Notes: generated by a model from the letters alone, not told the origin. DNA of 64,000 nucleotides from Cruorifilaria tuberocauda (GCA_013365365.1 JABVXU010000060.1:1-64000); one strand, 5' to 3'; shown: positions 1 to 11,739, counted from the stretch's first letter. Numbers and translations are program-made.

Positions 1-2
1 TA

Positions 3-75
<73 letters not shown>
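1..75. repeat. TAA trinucleotide microsatellite
   Basis: An almost pure run of TAA/ATA triplets, about 25 units, fills the left edge of the window and may continue beyond it. Confidence 0.95.
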
Positions 76-79
<4 letters not shown>

Positions 80-295
80 TAATAAATAAACTTTTTTTTT
101 TCTATCATACATAATTAAACAGAAATAATTTATAACATTGGTATTACTGATTAAACATGTCATTAAATAATATTTATATCACAAATGATAGCTGTTACTA
201 CTACTTGTTATCAAAATGACAAACATGCCAATAAATGATAATGAAATAAATGTAAACATGAGAATAGATTGATATATGTATATGTGCACGAGTAG

Positions 296-302
<7 letters not shown>

Positions 303-342
<40 letters not shown>
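303..342. repeat. TG dinucleotide microsatellite
   Basis: About 20 uninterrupted TG units, flanked by looser TATG/TGTA steps, in the upstream flank of the 14-3-3 gene. Confidence 0.95.
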
Positions 343-345
<3 letters not shown>

Positions 346-1322
346 ATATATGTGTATGTGCACATTACTTGCACGTTGTTGTCAGAGTAAATTTATTTTT
401 GTGGTAGTTTAGCATCGTCCTCGCTTGCATTCACATTTCTCCTCTCTGTTGAGGATATCTCTTCTCCTGTAGACTTTTATCATGTTTTTTAGGCTGAGTG
501 GTGATTTACTCATAATGGTTACTATACAGAAACTTTTAGGGAAAAAAGTTCAGTGAAATTGGGATATTGTGCCATACTTTTCGACCATCATTTAATAAAT
601 CGATTAGGTGATGTTTTAACTGTATCGTAGATTATTTTAACTGTTTTTCAATTAACATTTGGTAGATTTTGAGAAACCTTATTTTTATATTCTATTTATG
701 CTTTTAATTGTTTGCTTTTAATATAAGTTTCTGTAGTTAACGCTTTGTTGGTTTTGCATGTTGGTTACTTTTGGTTATTTTCTAGAATCCATCAATGAGC
801 TTATTTATATAAAGAATTGCTAGTTTGAAAAATTATGCCTTTTCTTTTCATATAGTCTAGCAACTGAATTTGTTGGGATCCATTATATGCAATGCTTTGA
901 TGGGTCCAATTCTTTTTATATTCTGTTATTTTTGTCTCGTATGCAGCAACATTTACTGCAATATTTGTCCGGAATAGAAACTTATACAAAAGTTTAAGAT
1001 ATAGGATATGAATCTCCTCGCAAACGACGATATGGAAGAGCAATATGATAAAACCTTTCATGCCTTGCTTTATGTATGATTCGAAAATATATATGTCGGT
1101 CATATGTATTTCAAGTGCAGAAGGTGACCAAGCCTTCAAGAGCATTCGTTTCAGGGAAGCTAAAGAGCCTGCTTTGGTTTCTAAGACTTTGCGACCGACC
1201 AAGTCTCTTGTTGTTTCCTAGTATAATTCGCTTGACTTCCATTTCCTTTTTTTAATTGCGTGTGTTTGTTCAGCTGAATTGTGTGGACAGTGGCATTACT
1301 GTGTTTATTGTTAGCTGTTTAG
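343..1322 (+). other. Upstream flank of the 14-3-3 gene
   Basis: No gene can be supported here. The stretch is AT-rich with T runs and probably holds the promoter of the downstream gene. A 133-codon open frame on the - strand (801-1202) has no recognisable domain or splice structure and is treated as chance. Confidence 0.5.
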
Positions 1323-1323
1323 A
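1310..1323 (+). promoter_or_regulatory. Candidate trans-splice or 5' UTR acceptor of the 14-3-3 gene
   Basis: A T-rich tract ending in TTTAG at 1322 lies 27 nt before the ATG at 1350. This is the usual position of a spliced-leader acceptor in nematode genes. An ordinary 5' UTR intron cannot be excluded. Confidence 0.5.
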
Positions 1324-1349
1324 AGTATTCAAAACACACATCTATCGAA

Positions 1350-4300
1350 ATGGCAGAAAATAAAGATGAACTCGTTCAGCGCGCCAAACTTGCCGAACAG
1401 GTGAATTTTGTAGTTATTATTTGTATGGAATAGTGTTTTAGAGATTATTTATTCCGGTTTGCTAAGTTGAAAATAGTCGAGAAGTAGGTAGTAGTTTCTA
1501 TTAATGTGATAAAGTACTTAGTTGTTTGTAGTGATTATGATGTTAGCAGCATTTAAAATCTTATTTTTGTAGCATTCATGTTAGATATGAATTGCAGTAT
1601 GAATTAGTCGTCATATGATAAATTAAATATGTAAAGAGCATTTGTTTATTTCTTAGGCTGAACGATACGACGACATGGCTCAATCGATGAAGCGAGTTAC
1701 TGAATTGGGTGCTGAACTTTCCAATGAGGAGCGTAATCTGCTCTCCGTTGCTTACAAGGTAGCAAATTTCTCTAGTTCTCATCATTTTGTATTTTTTTCA
1801 ATCCATTTCACAATTGTTATAGTTCAGTAGTGTGACGTTAAATATATTGAGGTTTAATGGAATTAAAATGAACTAACAGGGAAATTATAGTTTGATCATT
1901 TCGCCTGGTCAAAAGATAGAGAGGATTGTGAAAGGGTTCTTTTAAAAAGAAATGAAATAGATAGAAATTAGAATAGAGATGCTTCAGTAATGCAGGAGGT
2001 AGAAGAGAGAAGAGGAGGAGTGAGGAAGGAATAGGACAGAAGCAGATCGTCCCTGTAGATAATGGGAATCTCCTTAGCGGTTTGTTGGATAGTTTGCTGA
2101 GCGCATTATCGATTAGCATAGTGTTACTAAATGAGTGAGCTCGATTCATACACAGCACACTTCTCTGACCCTTTGAAGAGCACAGATGCTGCCTTGTCTT
2201 CAGACCCTCACTGAGTTGCGCGTCGCAATCTACGGCGCGTTGCGCTCCTTATAACAGTAAAGGACATGTCGTGAATTGATTGCTATGCAAGAAATGAGAC
2301 ATTAACATATGTCATGTACTCTGTTTCTTCATATCCTTCGGTTAAACATTCTGAATTGATTATAATCATTACTTACTTTCATTGCAGTCAATAATTACAT
2401 GAGTGAGAGATATGATTTGATATATTTGAAAAAAGAGTAGTGTAAGTTTCAGAATGTAGTTGGAGCGCGGCGCTCGTCATGGCGGGTGATATCATCAATT
2501 GAACAAAAAACCGAAGGTTCGGAAAAGAAGCAGCAAATGGCAAAAGAATATCGCGAAAAGGTTGAGAAGGAACTGCGAGATATTTGCCAGGATGTTTTGG
2601 TAAGCCTTTTTATCAAAAGGGACTTTTATAATAATATATTGCTTAGTAGAAATTCATACGTTTTGTTGCATATTTATACGTATTTTGAAAATGTTTTCAG
2701 TTGTATAAGAGAAAATGGAAGAGGTGATTTATGGGTCATTTAAATGATAGTGCATCTATTACAGAACCTTCTGGACAAATACCTCATTCCGAAGGCAGGT
2801 AATCCTGAATCGAAAGTATTCTACTTGAAAATGAAGGGTGATTACTACCGATACCTGGCCGAAGTTGCAAGTGGAGACGACCGTAATGGTGAGCATAGCT
2901 TACAGTTATGTAGTTTAGTATTTCGGATGTTAGTAATTGATAGTGCTCATTGAAATTCAAAGAAATTGCGCCCTAAAAGGACAGAGTTGTTTAAGTGGAT
3001 AGCATAATCTGTAAATATCAATATATCACCGCAGAACTGCATTGGTCGATATATAAATTGGTTGTGCTGCATGGCTTGCCATAATGGATCAAGCACTGTT
3101 GTCCCAATAATATATGTGGAACTATCAAAATGGTTGGGAATGAAGTAATTCCAGAAAGTTTCTTTTTTAATTGGGTGTTACGATTTAAACATTCTACTCC
3201 GTAGCTCAGAAAGCCGTGGATGTATTCTCAAAGTCTCTTTAAGGGGAGTGGTAGAAAATATATTTTAAGACAATTTTTGTTCCTTGAGAATGTGCGCCTG
3301 TTTGCCATTCTGAGGGAAAGCTGAAGTTTGAGTTTGTTGCTGCTGACCGGTGGTTCTCGTTCTATTTAGTGGTAGTGGAGAAGTCACAACAGTCCTACCA
3401 AGAAGCATTCGATATCGCGAAGGACAAAATGCAGCCCACACATCCGATTCGGCTTGGGCTTGCACTCAATTTTTCGGTATTCTACTACGAGATACTGAAT
3501 GCGCCAGACAAGGCTTGCCAACTTGCTAAACAGGTGCGTGAAGACGGGTACATTTTATATCATTGCCATTTGAATGGTTGGTTTATGTTTGTTTCAGCGG
3601 TGGCGGACGCGGGTCAGAAAGCCTACTCGGAGGCACTTGAGATTGCCAAGGCACAACTTTCGACTACCCATCCAGTTCGTTTGGGCCTCGCTCTAAATTA
3701 TAGTGTCTTCTTCTACGAGATTTCATCGAGCCCCGATCGTGCATGTCAACTCGCCAAACAGGTGGGCCGGATCCTATAACGTGCCGGTCGACGAAACATT
3801 TAATGTTCCGATTATTCGGCCGACACTTGACAATATTGCTTCTCTCTGAAACTCTCTTTTTGCAAGCCTCACGTCTATATTACGATTTATGACTTTCTTT
3901 CCATTTCAATGCAGAGAATTGAGCACTGTAAACTAGAAATTTTTAGAGAAATATTACGATGTTGTGATCCAAAATGCTTTTGCTGAGTTAGAAGGGTGTT
4001 AACTGGTGAAGAAGTAGTCTAAACAGTAATAGCTACATTTCATTGATATTTAATTCTCAATTCAAAATGGGATCAAACCATATTTCGTAAGGGATTTTGG
4101 TTTTGCGTAGGTTCTTTATGGGTTGGTAATTTGCTCGTGGTTCCTGGAATCCACCATTCCAAAAACTATGGTAAAGTTGTGCTGAAGGCTTCAAAAGCAC
4201 ATCCAGTAATCGTTTCCACTTCCGAAAATGCATGTAGGTGTGTGAATTAACACAGAACTGTGGTAGGTTTAGTGATCCTTCTAATAAAGATCTTGTGTAA

Positions 4301-5349
4301 TCTCATCTCTAAATCGACTTGTAATGAATTTAAGCTACTTAATATACCCAGATACTTACGCTATTTATTATTCGGATTGAAGAGAATAGTTGTTATGTGC
4401 TTGCTTAATATTATAGCTAGCTGTCATGGTCGAACTGAAGGACTGGAAGGAATTTCACTTTTAAAAATGTGGGAGACGATGTAGGTAATTAAATTTCATT
4501 TCACGTAAGTTTTCAGGTAATCCGTACATATTGTGCAAACAGTGTATCCTTTTCTCTATATCCGTAATGTATTTAGGTTAGGAATTAAAATTCTAGGGAG
4601 AGAATATTCAGAGATCTTTCTCTAAACTTTAGAGTGGGCACGTGAGTGTTAACATCTATGCATGTGATTTTTTCCATCCTTGCATTCCTTTTTTTTTCCA
4701 ATTTTTTGTCTTTATCTGGGCTCATTCATAATCTACGAATATTTCATTGAGGGAATCCATTTGAATACTTGTGTACATAAGATTGGTAATTCTTAGTATC
4801 ACCAATTGTTGTTCATCCTGATAGGATCAGACCTGTGTCAAGATGTTGATAGTCCTCATAAAGAAGTGCTAATGGCGGCTTGGGTGCCATCCGTTAATTT
4901 TGGCAATCCTCCAGCATGTTTGGGCCTAAGAATTTTATGAAGTATTTACCAGTCATAATTTTCATATACTTGTATTATTTATATTGTTGCTTCCCCACAT
5001 TTCATATTGCTCCTTTGGATTCGTATGGAGTTTCGACTCGAGTTTAGTGAAGAAATCACTGATCTTTGTTATGATGTTTTAATACCATTGCAAGGGATGT
5101 CTATATTCATTACAGTAACTCACCACTACTGTAATTCGGTATCATTTTTGTTATTTATATTTGATTGAACTTTTTCTACAGGCATTTGATGATGCGATTG
5201 CTGAATTGGATACTCTGAATGAGGATTCCTACAAAGACAGCACATTAATCATGCAGCTCCTTCGTGACAACCTTACGCTGTGGACATCGGACACTGGCGC
5301 GGACGATCAGGAAGGTGGTGAGCAAGCGGGTGAAGCAGGTGGCAATTAA
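1350..5349 (+). CDS. ftt-2: 14-3-3 protein (ftt-2/par-5 family)
   Basis: This is a phosphoserine/phosphothreonine-binding dimeric adaptor that binds signalling, polarity and transcription-factor clients in cytoplasm and nucleus. Constant exons are 1350-1400, 1657-1758, 2453-2599, 2765-2888 and 5182-5349. One of two alternative exons, 3370-3533 or 3598-3761, goes between the last two. Each isoform is 251 residues, normal for the family. Seen directly: N-terminal [18 protein letters not shown], the [19 protein letters not shown] helix with the Lys and Arg of the ligand groove, [12 protein letters not shown] with the Arg-Tyr pair, and the C-terminal helix DNLTLWTSD. Residues ASGDDRN before the alternative exon and [10 protein letters not shown] inside exon A favour ftt-2 over par-5. 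Introns are 64 to 1,420 nt. Identity is certain; the ftt-2 assignment is likely. Confidence 0.96.
3370..3533 (+). other. ftt-2: 14-3-3 alternative exon A (canonical version)
   Basis: The exon is 164 nt, with acceptor TTTAG at 3369 and donor GTGCGT at 3534. It completes a split codon (G|TG) and encodes 54 further residues, from [13 protein letters not shown] to CQLAKQ. The sequence is the canonical nematode/animal 14-3-3 helix F-G segment, including GLALNFSVF, which lines the phosphopeptide groove. Confidence 0.95.
3598..3761 (+). other. ftt-2: 14-3-3 alternative exon B (divergent version)
   Basis: The exon is 164 nt, with acceptor TTTCAG at 3597 and donor GTGGGC at 3762. It has the same split codon phase and the same length as exon A, and lies only 64 nt after it. 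It encodes the same protein segment with 33 of 54 residues identical. The GLALN and CQLAKQ parts are kept; the start ([17 protein letters not shown]) and the loops QLSTTHP and EISSSPDRA are changed. The frame is open and both splice sites are intact, so it is not an obvious relic. Confidence 0.93.
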
Positions 5350-6302
5350 GGAGGAAGAGCAGTACAAGTCAAATGAATGAATTAAGGCTAAATTGCCGCG
5401 CTGTCTTTTCCAAATGATCGTTTTTCGTGTTTCTTTTTTTTTTGAACTTGTTTTTTTCTTTGGTTTGATGAATAATTATAAGTTTCTATTTGTTTTTGCG
5501 TAAAAACAGTCAGTTTCATTCATAATATGTGTTTAAAACATATGTATTTTTCCATCTACAGGTAACTGTTTTTTGTCGACAGGTCGAGGCCCTTTATGAA
5601 TACACTGCATTCTTGAGCTTTTTAGAACGTTGTGACAAGCACTTCGTACTGTTTGCATATTCTTCATTCTACAATACTTAAGAAGAGCAGGGTAGAGATG
5701 TTTGATCAGTCAAAGATTAATTATTTCTCAAATATTTGTTTCATCCTATTGTTTCTTTTTACTTATTCTAAATATAAAACAGAAATATTATATAATTCTT
5801 TCGCTTGAATTTATGGTGGCCCTCATTAACTTAAATATTTCATGAAATGAATTTGGATATGTCCTTAACACGAAGTTGTGGCGAAAGGTAATATTAAAAG
5901 ATGTCTTGGGTTTGGAGGATATCTAATTGCTCTTTTTTGACAATATTAGTTCTGTTTAAGTTTTATTTTTCGGAAATTCGAATAATAACGTGTTTGTAAC
6001 AGTTATCTTTTGTCATTTGTGGTGTAGCCTATTGCGTTTTTGCTTCCACTCTTGAGGTTTGACGTTAATATTATCTGATGTTTGTTAAGTGAAGTTTGCA
6101 TGTTAATTCGCATAGTGGACAAAATGGCAGTTATAGGATCGGAGATACAATCTACATAGGGGTTAAGATGAAAAGGTTGCCGCTCTTGCAAGTTTTTGCC
6201 TGTTTTTGATTGTCTTTATTTGTTCGTATAAATTTCAGGAAATGTTTGTTTCGGAGTATCTCATAAGACTGGACACAGTAACTCGAACCAATGTAGGCAT
6301 AG
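5350..6302 (+). other. 14-3-3 3' UTR and intergenic stretch
   Basis: T-rich DNA follows the 14-3-3 stop. No AATAAA is near the stop; the closest variants are AATAAT and AATATA. A short signal-peptide-like frame opens with ATG at 6168 (MKRLPLLQ) but meets a stop after 13 codons. It could be a first exon of the next gene, which I could not join convincingly. Confidence 0.4.
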
Positions 6303-6476
6303 TCTTCTATTGCTCTCACATCTGATGCACACAGTATAACTCCAGTTGAAGTGGCGGAGGTATTCGCTAAGATGTTTGAGGAAGTTTCTTTGGTTGGAAA
6401 ATATTCTCCCCCGTTTTACCTCCTGTTTAGGGATTTGACTTTTTTGGTTACGCGGTGATTCAGCCCATGTACTGGA
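6303..6476 (+). other. Candidate upstream exons of the multi-tyrosine membrane protein
   Basis: Two exon-like blocks, 6303-6359 and 6431-6476, have matching phases. The second is bounded by TTTAG and a perfect GTAAGT donor. Joined to an acceptor at 6615 they keep one open frame into the extracellular part of the next gene and read like a beta-sandwich segment (GFDFFGYAVIQPMYW). If real, they replace the ATG at 6549 as the N-terminal coding part, and a still earlier signal-peptide exon is needed. Confidence 0.4.
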
Positions 6477-6548
6477 GTAAGTCGGGTCTATATTCCCAAC
6501 CCAAGAAAGAGGCCGTATATATTATGCGTGCTTAGTTAGTAATAGGAA

Positions 6549-9500
6549 ATGATGGGGGACCTGTCGGGAAATAGAAGAAATGTCGATCAGCTATCGTTGT
6601 ATGTGGAGACGTCAGATAAGGATTCTGAGCCGTGTGATTCCGAGATTTCCGTTTATGTTGGTCAGACTAAAAATTCTAGTTGGTTCATAATTCCGCTAGA
6701 AAAACATGACTTGCGTGTATTTTTAAAGGTAAAATCAGGAAGTCAGTGGATGACGTCTATGCCTATGTGACAGTGTTTCGAAAAGGATTTCTGAGTAACA
6801 TAATAATATTCCCATGAGATTACTTTCAAAAACTAATGATTTTCAAGAAGCGAAATTAAACAGAACAACTCAAACTAATCGCTTATCAATGTGTTCTTGT
6901 CATACTTCAAGAATCTAACGTCATGTTTTCAATGAGAATTACCTGAAAATTTTTATATTTGTTGTTAGATTATTTATTGGGACGAAATACTTTTATCAAA
7001 ATTTGGTCTTCATGAAACATTAGCCTAAATATTAGTTTATCCTTATCCTTAGGTTGTGCGTTCTTTCAAGTAAAAAATTGTTGAGAAATTGAAATTCTTA
7101 AAATCAATGTGTTACAATAATTTAAAAATAAGAAAATGCTTATAAATAGGTCATCTAATGAAGTAATCAAGAAGACTGCATATGCCCATAATTAGATTCA
7201 ATTTTCACTAAAGTTAATTCATAGTTGTGGAAATTATTTGCAATTGAAGCTTTTAAAAAATATCGATAATTTTTTTCTAAAGTAATTAAACTATAAAATT
7301 ATTCGTAATTGGATCAAGGGCACTATTGTATCATGAAATTCGTCCGTAGTCTTAGTTCATTGATAATGTTTATTGTATATTTCTCTATCATTAGTTCTTC
7401 ATTTTAATAATTTTTTTCCAGATCATTTTGCTGATTCCTCTGGATTTAAAGATTGAAAAAATGTTAACATCATTCATATGTTCAAATATGGAATTGGTTA
7501 CGAATTTGATTGGCAAAAAACTTAGTTCCTTGTGATTTTTCCGAAGTAGAATGCAAAACGACACATCAAGGAATGCGCTTATCATTGTTCGTGCACTTTT
7601 TTTCTAAGTCTCATAATTTTATTTTCTTTCCAGAGACTTTGAAATTGTTGAAAATTTGAAAGGATGAAATTTGTGTCACCAGTCTTCGTTCGTAGTAATT
7701 AGCGCATCCATCCGTAACACACGATATCCAATCATCCATGTGCATTTTCTCTAGTGATATTCATTGAAAATTTTCCAGCTGATAATTTATTATAAGGGTA
7801 GAAGTATAAGAATTAACTGGCCATTCCTCTTTAACATTGATATATAATGCTTTTTTTTTATTGATGTATTTAATGGATTGATTAATTAGACGATGACTAC
7901 ATATATTTTCGAGCATTTCAGTGATAATTTCTTTTTTAAACGATAGTAATTTGTTGATTTTTATCGTGTGTGGAAATTTCGTTATTCATATATATTTTTT
8001 AAAATCATTCCTAAAATTAATCAACTTTTTGTAGGTGTCAAAAGAGGAACGACATATCGATGATGCAAGTATGTTATTGACATCTCAAGCTCCGGTAACT
8101 GAACCAGGATCATTCGTTTGGCCACATCTTATCATTGCTGTGAGTTATTCAATTTTACTTTGCTTTATTTATATTTTTATGTTTGATATAGAGATTTCGG
8201 AGACGATCTGTAATGTGTCATTCACTGTTTTTGTATTCCACACTGGACATCGCATGTGTATTATTGTCAAAAGGAAGTTAAACTCATGATTGATTAAGTC
8301 TTTACTTTCATCATACCATTTTGTAAAGCTCTCGTTCATTTCTACCTTCCTTGTTTATATTTCCTTAATTGAAGTAAAAAATAGACAATAAGTATTGCTA
8401 GTCCGCTAAATTCATATTTTATGTAAATATAATTAAAATTTTTCCTTCTAGATCATTTCGGTAAGTACTATGGTTTCACTGCTAACGCTTTGTGTTACAG
8501 CACATTGTTGCCGAAACGTGAGAAGGTAAACTTTTTTCCTTAATTCGATATGTTATACTCATTTGTATTTTCCAAACTTATATAATTGTTTTATCACTCT
8601 GTTTATAAGATTGTATGAAGTGAGTGATATAATGTGGGAAAATTAGTAGCATAATATATATCCTAAAATATATATCCTAGTATTATATTATAGGGGAATA
8701 AATGGAACATAGCAAGAAAATAACCAAGTTTAAGTGAAATTACTGATAAGCAAAAACTGTTATCGTTTATCTTACGTAATTGATAAAAATTATCGCAAAA
8801 AATGCAATAATTTTTCAAAGAATAGGCATTCTTTATAAATGATATAGTCATACATTAATATTTCCTGCTGAAATACTTGGAATTTTTCAAAAATCGTAGA
8901 TTTTTAATTTTTTTAGACTGATTCTGTCTACTGTAATGATTTTGACACTTTGTACAGAATTTCAGAAAGGAAAACCCGTATGGTGAAATCGCCACAACAC
9001 CAACAGCTGATGTCACTATTTCAGCAGTTATTTCTAGAAACAGAACTGATAGATCTCGGCTTCATCATTCCAGTCGTCTTTCATGTCCCAACCTGGTTTG
9101 TTCCATCTTTAGCTAGATGTAATTGCGAAGTCCTTTTCCAACATTTTAGTAGTGATAGTTCCTATGATTTGAATTTAAGAGATCGATTTACACACGAATG
9201 AGGATTATTTGAGCCATAACATTCTTCAATTTATGTACTATATTAACATAATTTTTCGGTCCATGCAGAATTTGTGCGAAATTCATTTCTCTCCATTTGT
9301 TTAATTCTATATTTTTCAGAGCCTCCACGAACGATCAGATCACCGTTTTTCCGCACCACTTCCTCACTCTTCTGCAGCAACAAAGCGCGCTTTGCCAAAG
9401 TAAATACCTTTCTCATGGAAGTTGGTTTGCTACAAATAAAATATACGTTTGATTGGTTAAATTATTTAAAAGTTCCATGAATGCGTATCATATTTTTTCT

Positions 9501-11645
9501 GTTCTATTGATCATTTCCAATCGAATTGTAAGTATTTTATTTCGTCTAATGTATTGTTAGGAACACTCGGAAAACAGTTTCTTATATCACTGTATTACCA
9601 TTTTGCACGTCACTGTTACAACTTTTAGACTACCGGAGCATTCAATACGATTTCAAAATAAAAATCCAGCTGCATTATATTCAACAATCGATCATGCAAC
9701 GTCTGATGTCGGTCGAAATGGATCATTTTTATATGGTGAAGGACCGACGAACCCAACTTATGAATCAATTGATATGGATCCCTTATATTCGAAGGTTTGA
9801 TGAGCACCTTTATTGGACTTCAGGAAACAACATAAGTGTCACATTTCTTGTTTGTATCCGGTTTGACCAATTAAGTATTTCAATAGTAGGTGGAATGGAT
9901 ACATTGACATTTGATCATCGTTGCAATGGACCTAAATAATCCAGGTTAGCACAGAATAATAGCGCTACGGAAGTATTTGATACTGTGATTCTGAGCCTCA
10001 ATGGATGATGATGGATGGATTACTTTTATTAGAACTTTAATTTAAAATTAGAATTTGTGAATGTGGAAAAAAGAAAGATATTTTAGCTAGGAAATGGAGA
10101 TTCATCTGTGAAACGATATGACTATCCTATTTTTGCACCGGAAAATCAATCAGCGATCTTTATAGATGATGTACTTTATCAGAGTGCTTCACAGATTTAT
10201 GCAGGTGTTAGCGAAGATCCGTACAGGTAATATTTTCTTGCAACAAAAGTATTTAAAACTGAAGCAATAATCCTCGAAAAGCATTAGAGGGTGAATCATT
10301 ACAGGAAGCGTTAATTTTCACTAGGAGTAACAAGTGTTGCATATTATTCACGTTATCGAATAACAATGTAAATGTTTATAAATGAATTCATGTTCTACTT
10401 AACGTATTATTGTATACGTATAAGTGTCGCAATTAGATATGAGTAATGCATGATTAAATATTATTTTGGCATTCCTTATGTGATATTTGAAAAAAAACAT
10501 CGAATGGTGATCTGGTCATCTCTTTGTATTAAACATGTCTTTGCAACCGGAATAAATTTTCGAGGAATATTATCTAGATTTCTCCTTTTTCAGCTCAATA
10601 ACGAGTCATACAGGTGGTGAAGCAAATTATGACGTTGGCTATAGCCATGTAAGGGAAAGCATGAGTACGGAGCCATCACGCCATATTGCTAATACTCAAG
10701 CAGAAAGCCGCGCTCTTGATCATCTCTATTCACGGGTAGTTCTTTAGGCATAATAACTTTAACAAGATGGAATTTATGTCTAGCTTGTTTTGTTATCTTT
10801 TTTTCATTCTATTAGTTCTTTTAAACTCTGAGATTTTATTGTTTACTTTTCTTAAAAAGCATTTCTAAAAATGAATTTCATGTAATCTTTTGATTATCAT
10901 GAGATAAATTTATTAAATTAAATATGTTCATATGCTTTTTAATTTTTTTACATCAAGTACATCATACTGCAATATCATTTGTTAAACGTGTGTGGATGTA
11001 TTGCGTCTGGGATACTACTCCATTTTTATTTTTCTTATGTTATAAAGGATTGAATCAAAATGGAAATAACTTGTTGTGTGATATAATAGTATCTAATTTA
11101 TATGTATAAATATAGCAATAAGCATATAAATTCTTTCAGATTCAGCGTGGACCATCTACGAACAGGGCTATAAACTCATCCACATATCGGCCGCTATCAT
11201 CGAATGAATTTAGTGCTGAGTATATTTCAAGTGGAAGTGATAAGGTAATGTTGTTCAAAAATAAGGCAAAATTGTAAGATCCATTTTATCACTTTTGCAA
11301 GAATTATTTTTTTATGTCAAGCAAATAATTTATCCGTCTTAATGTGTGGTTTAGTTTACTAACAATGATAGTAACATTTGAATTATTCCTGAAAGTATTT
11401 GTTCAAATTAACTATATTAGAATCTTGCATAATTGCTTTAGACAAGCAGAGAACCGTCGTATCGGTATATAACGGTGCGAGAAACTGTTGATGCAATTCG
11501 ACGGCGATTGAATGAGCTTAGTCCATCTTCGAATATACCGCATTCGGCCATAATTGATGGCTGTGGACCAATTCGAGAGCATTATTATTCGTCGATTGGT
11601 GGTAGTGATTATGAAACAGTTCAGTTTTTCTTCAAAAATGAATGA
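6549..11645 (+). CDS. Single-pass membrane protein with multi-Yxx[I/L/V] cytoplasmic tail
   Basis: I do not recognise this gene. Exons: 6549-6728, 8035-8139, 8452-8525, 8966-9095, 9320-9399, 9629-9794, 10087-10226, 10594-10735, 11140-11244, 11442-11645, giving 441 residues from the ATG at 6549. All phases agree. The N-terminal part (about 88 residues) holds an NSS glycosylation sequon and looks extracellular. A hydrophobic segment at about 89-115 is followed by CCRNVRR, giving an N-out, C-in topology. The tail of about 325 residues is polar and disordered and has 20 tyrosines. Thirteen are in Yxx[I/L/V] motifs (Y125, 207, 234, 243, 283, 291, 308, 337, 355, 381, 383, 423, 431), and NPTY at 231-234 is an NPxY. 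These are potential SH2/PTB docking or endocytic sites, so it may be a phosphotyrosine scaffold. The N-terminus is unsettled: further upstream exons are likely. Confidence 0.7.
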
Positions 11646-11656
11646 TAAAATAGTTA

Positions 11657-11662
11657 AATAAA
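11657..11662 (+). terminator. Polyadenylation signal AATAAA of the multi-tyrosine gene
   Basis: A canonical AATAAA lies 12 nt after the stop codon at 11643-11645 and about 90 nt before the acceptor of the next gene, which is the spacing expected inside a nematode operon. Confidence 0.6.
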
Positions 11663-11739
11663 AGGACAAGAATAGATTGGTAGTAAACTAAGGCAAGAAA
11701 CGAAGTCGAACCAGATATTTAGATGTTGTTCTTCATATG

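Noticed and set aside
801..1202. 133-codon frame on the - strand upstream of the 14-3-3 gene
   Set aside because: No domain, no splice context, antisense to a likely promoter; length is possible by chance in 64 kb.
1838..2158. 106-codon - strand frame in 14-3-3 intron 2
   Set aside because: Ser/Leu/Phe-rich product of a GA-rich intron segment; no signals.
8950..9201. Continuous frame reading RISERKTRMVKSPQ...
   Set aside because: It is the wrong frame of a real exon. The acceptor at 8965 gives a frame that fits the exons on both sides and contains the NPYGEI motif.
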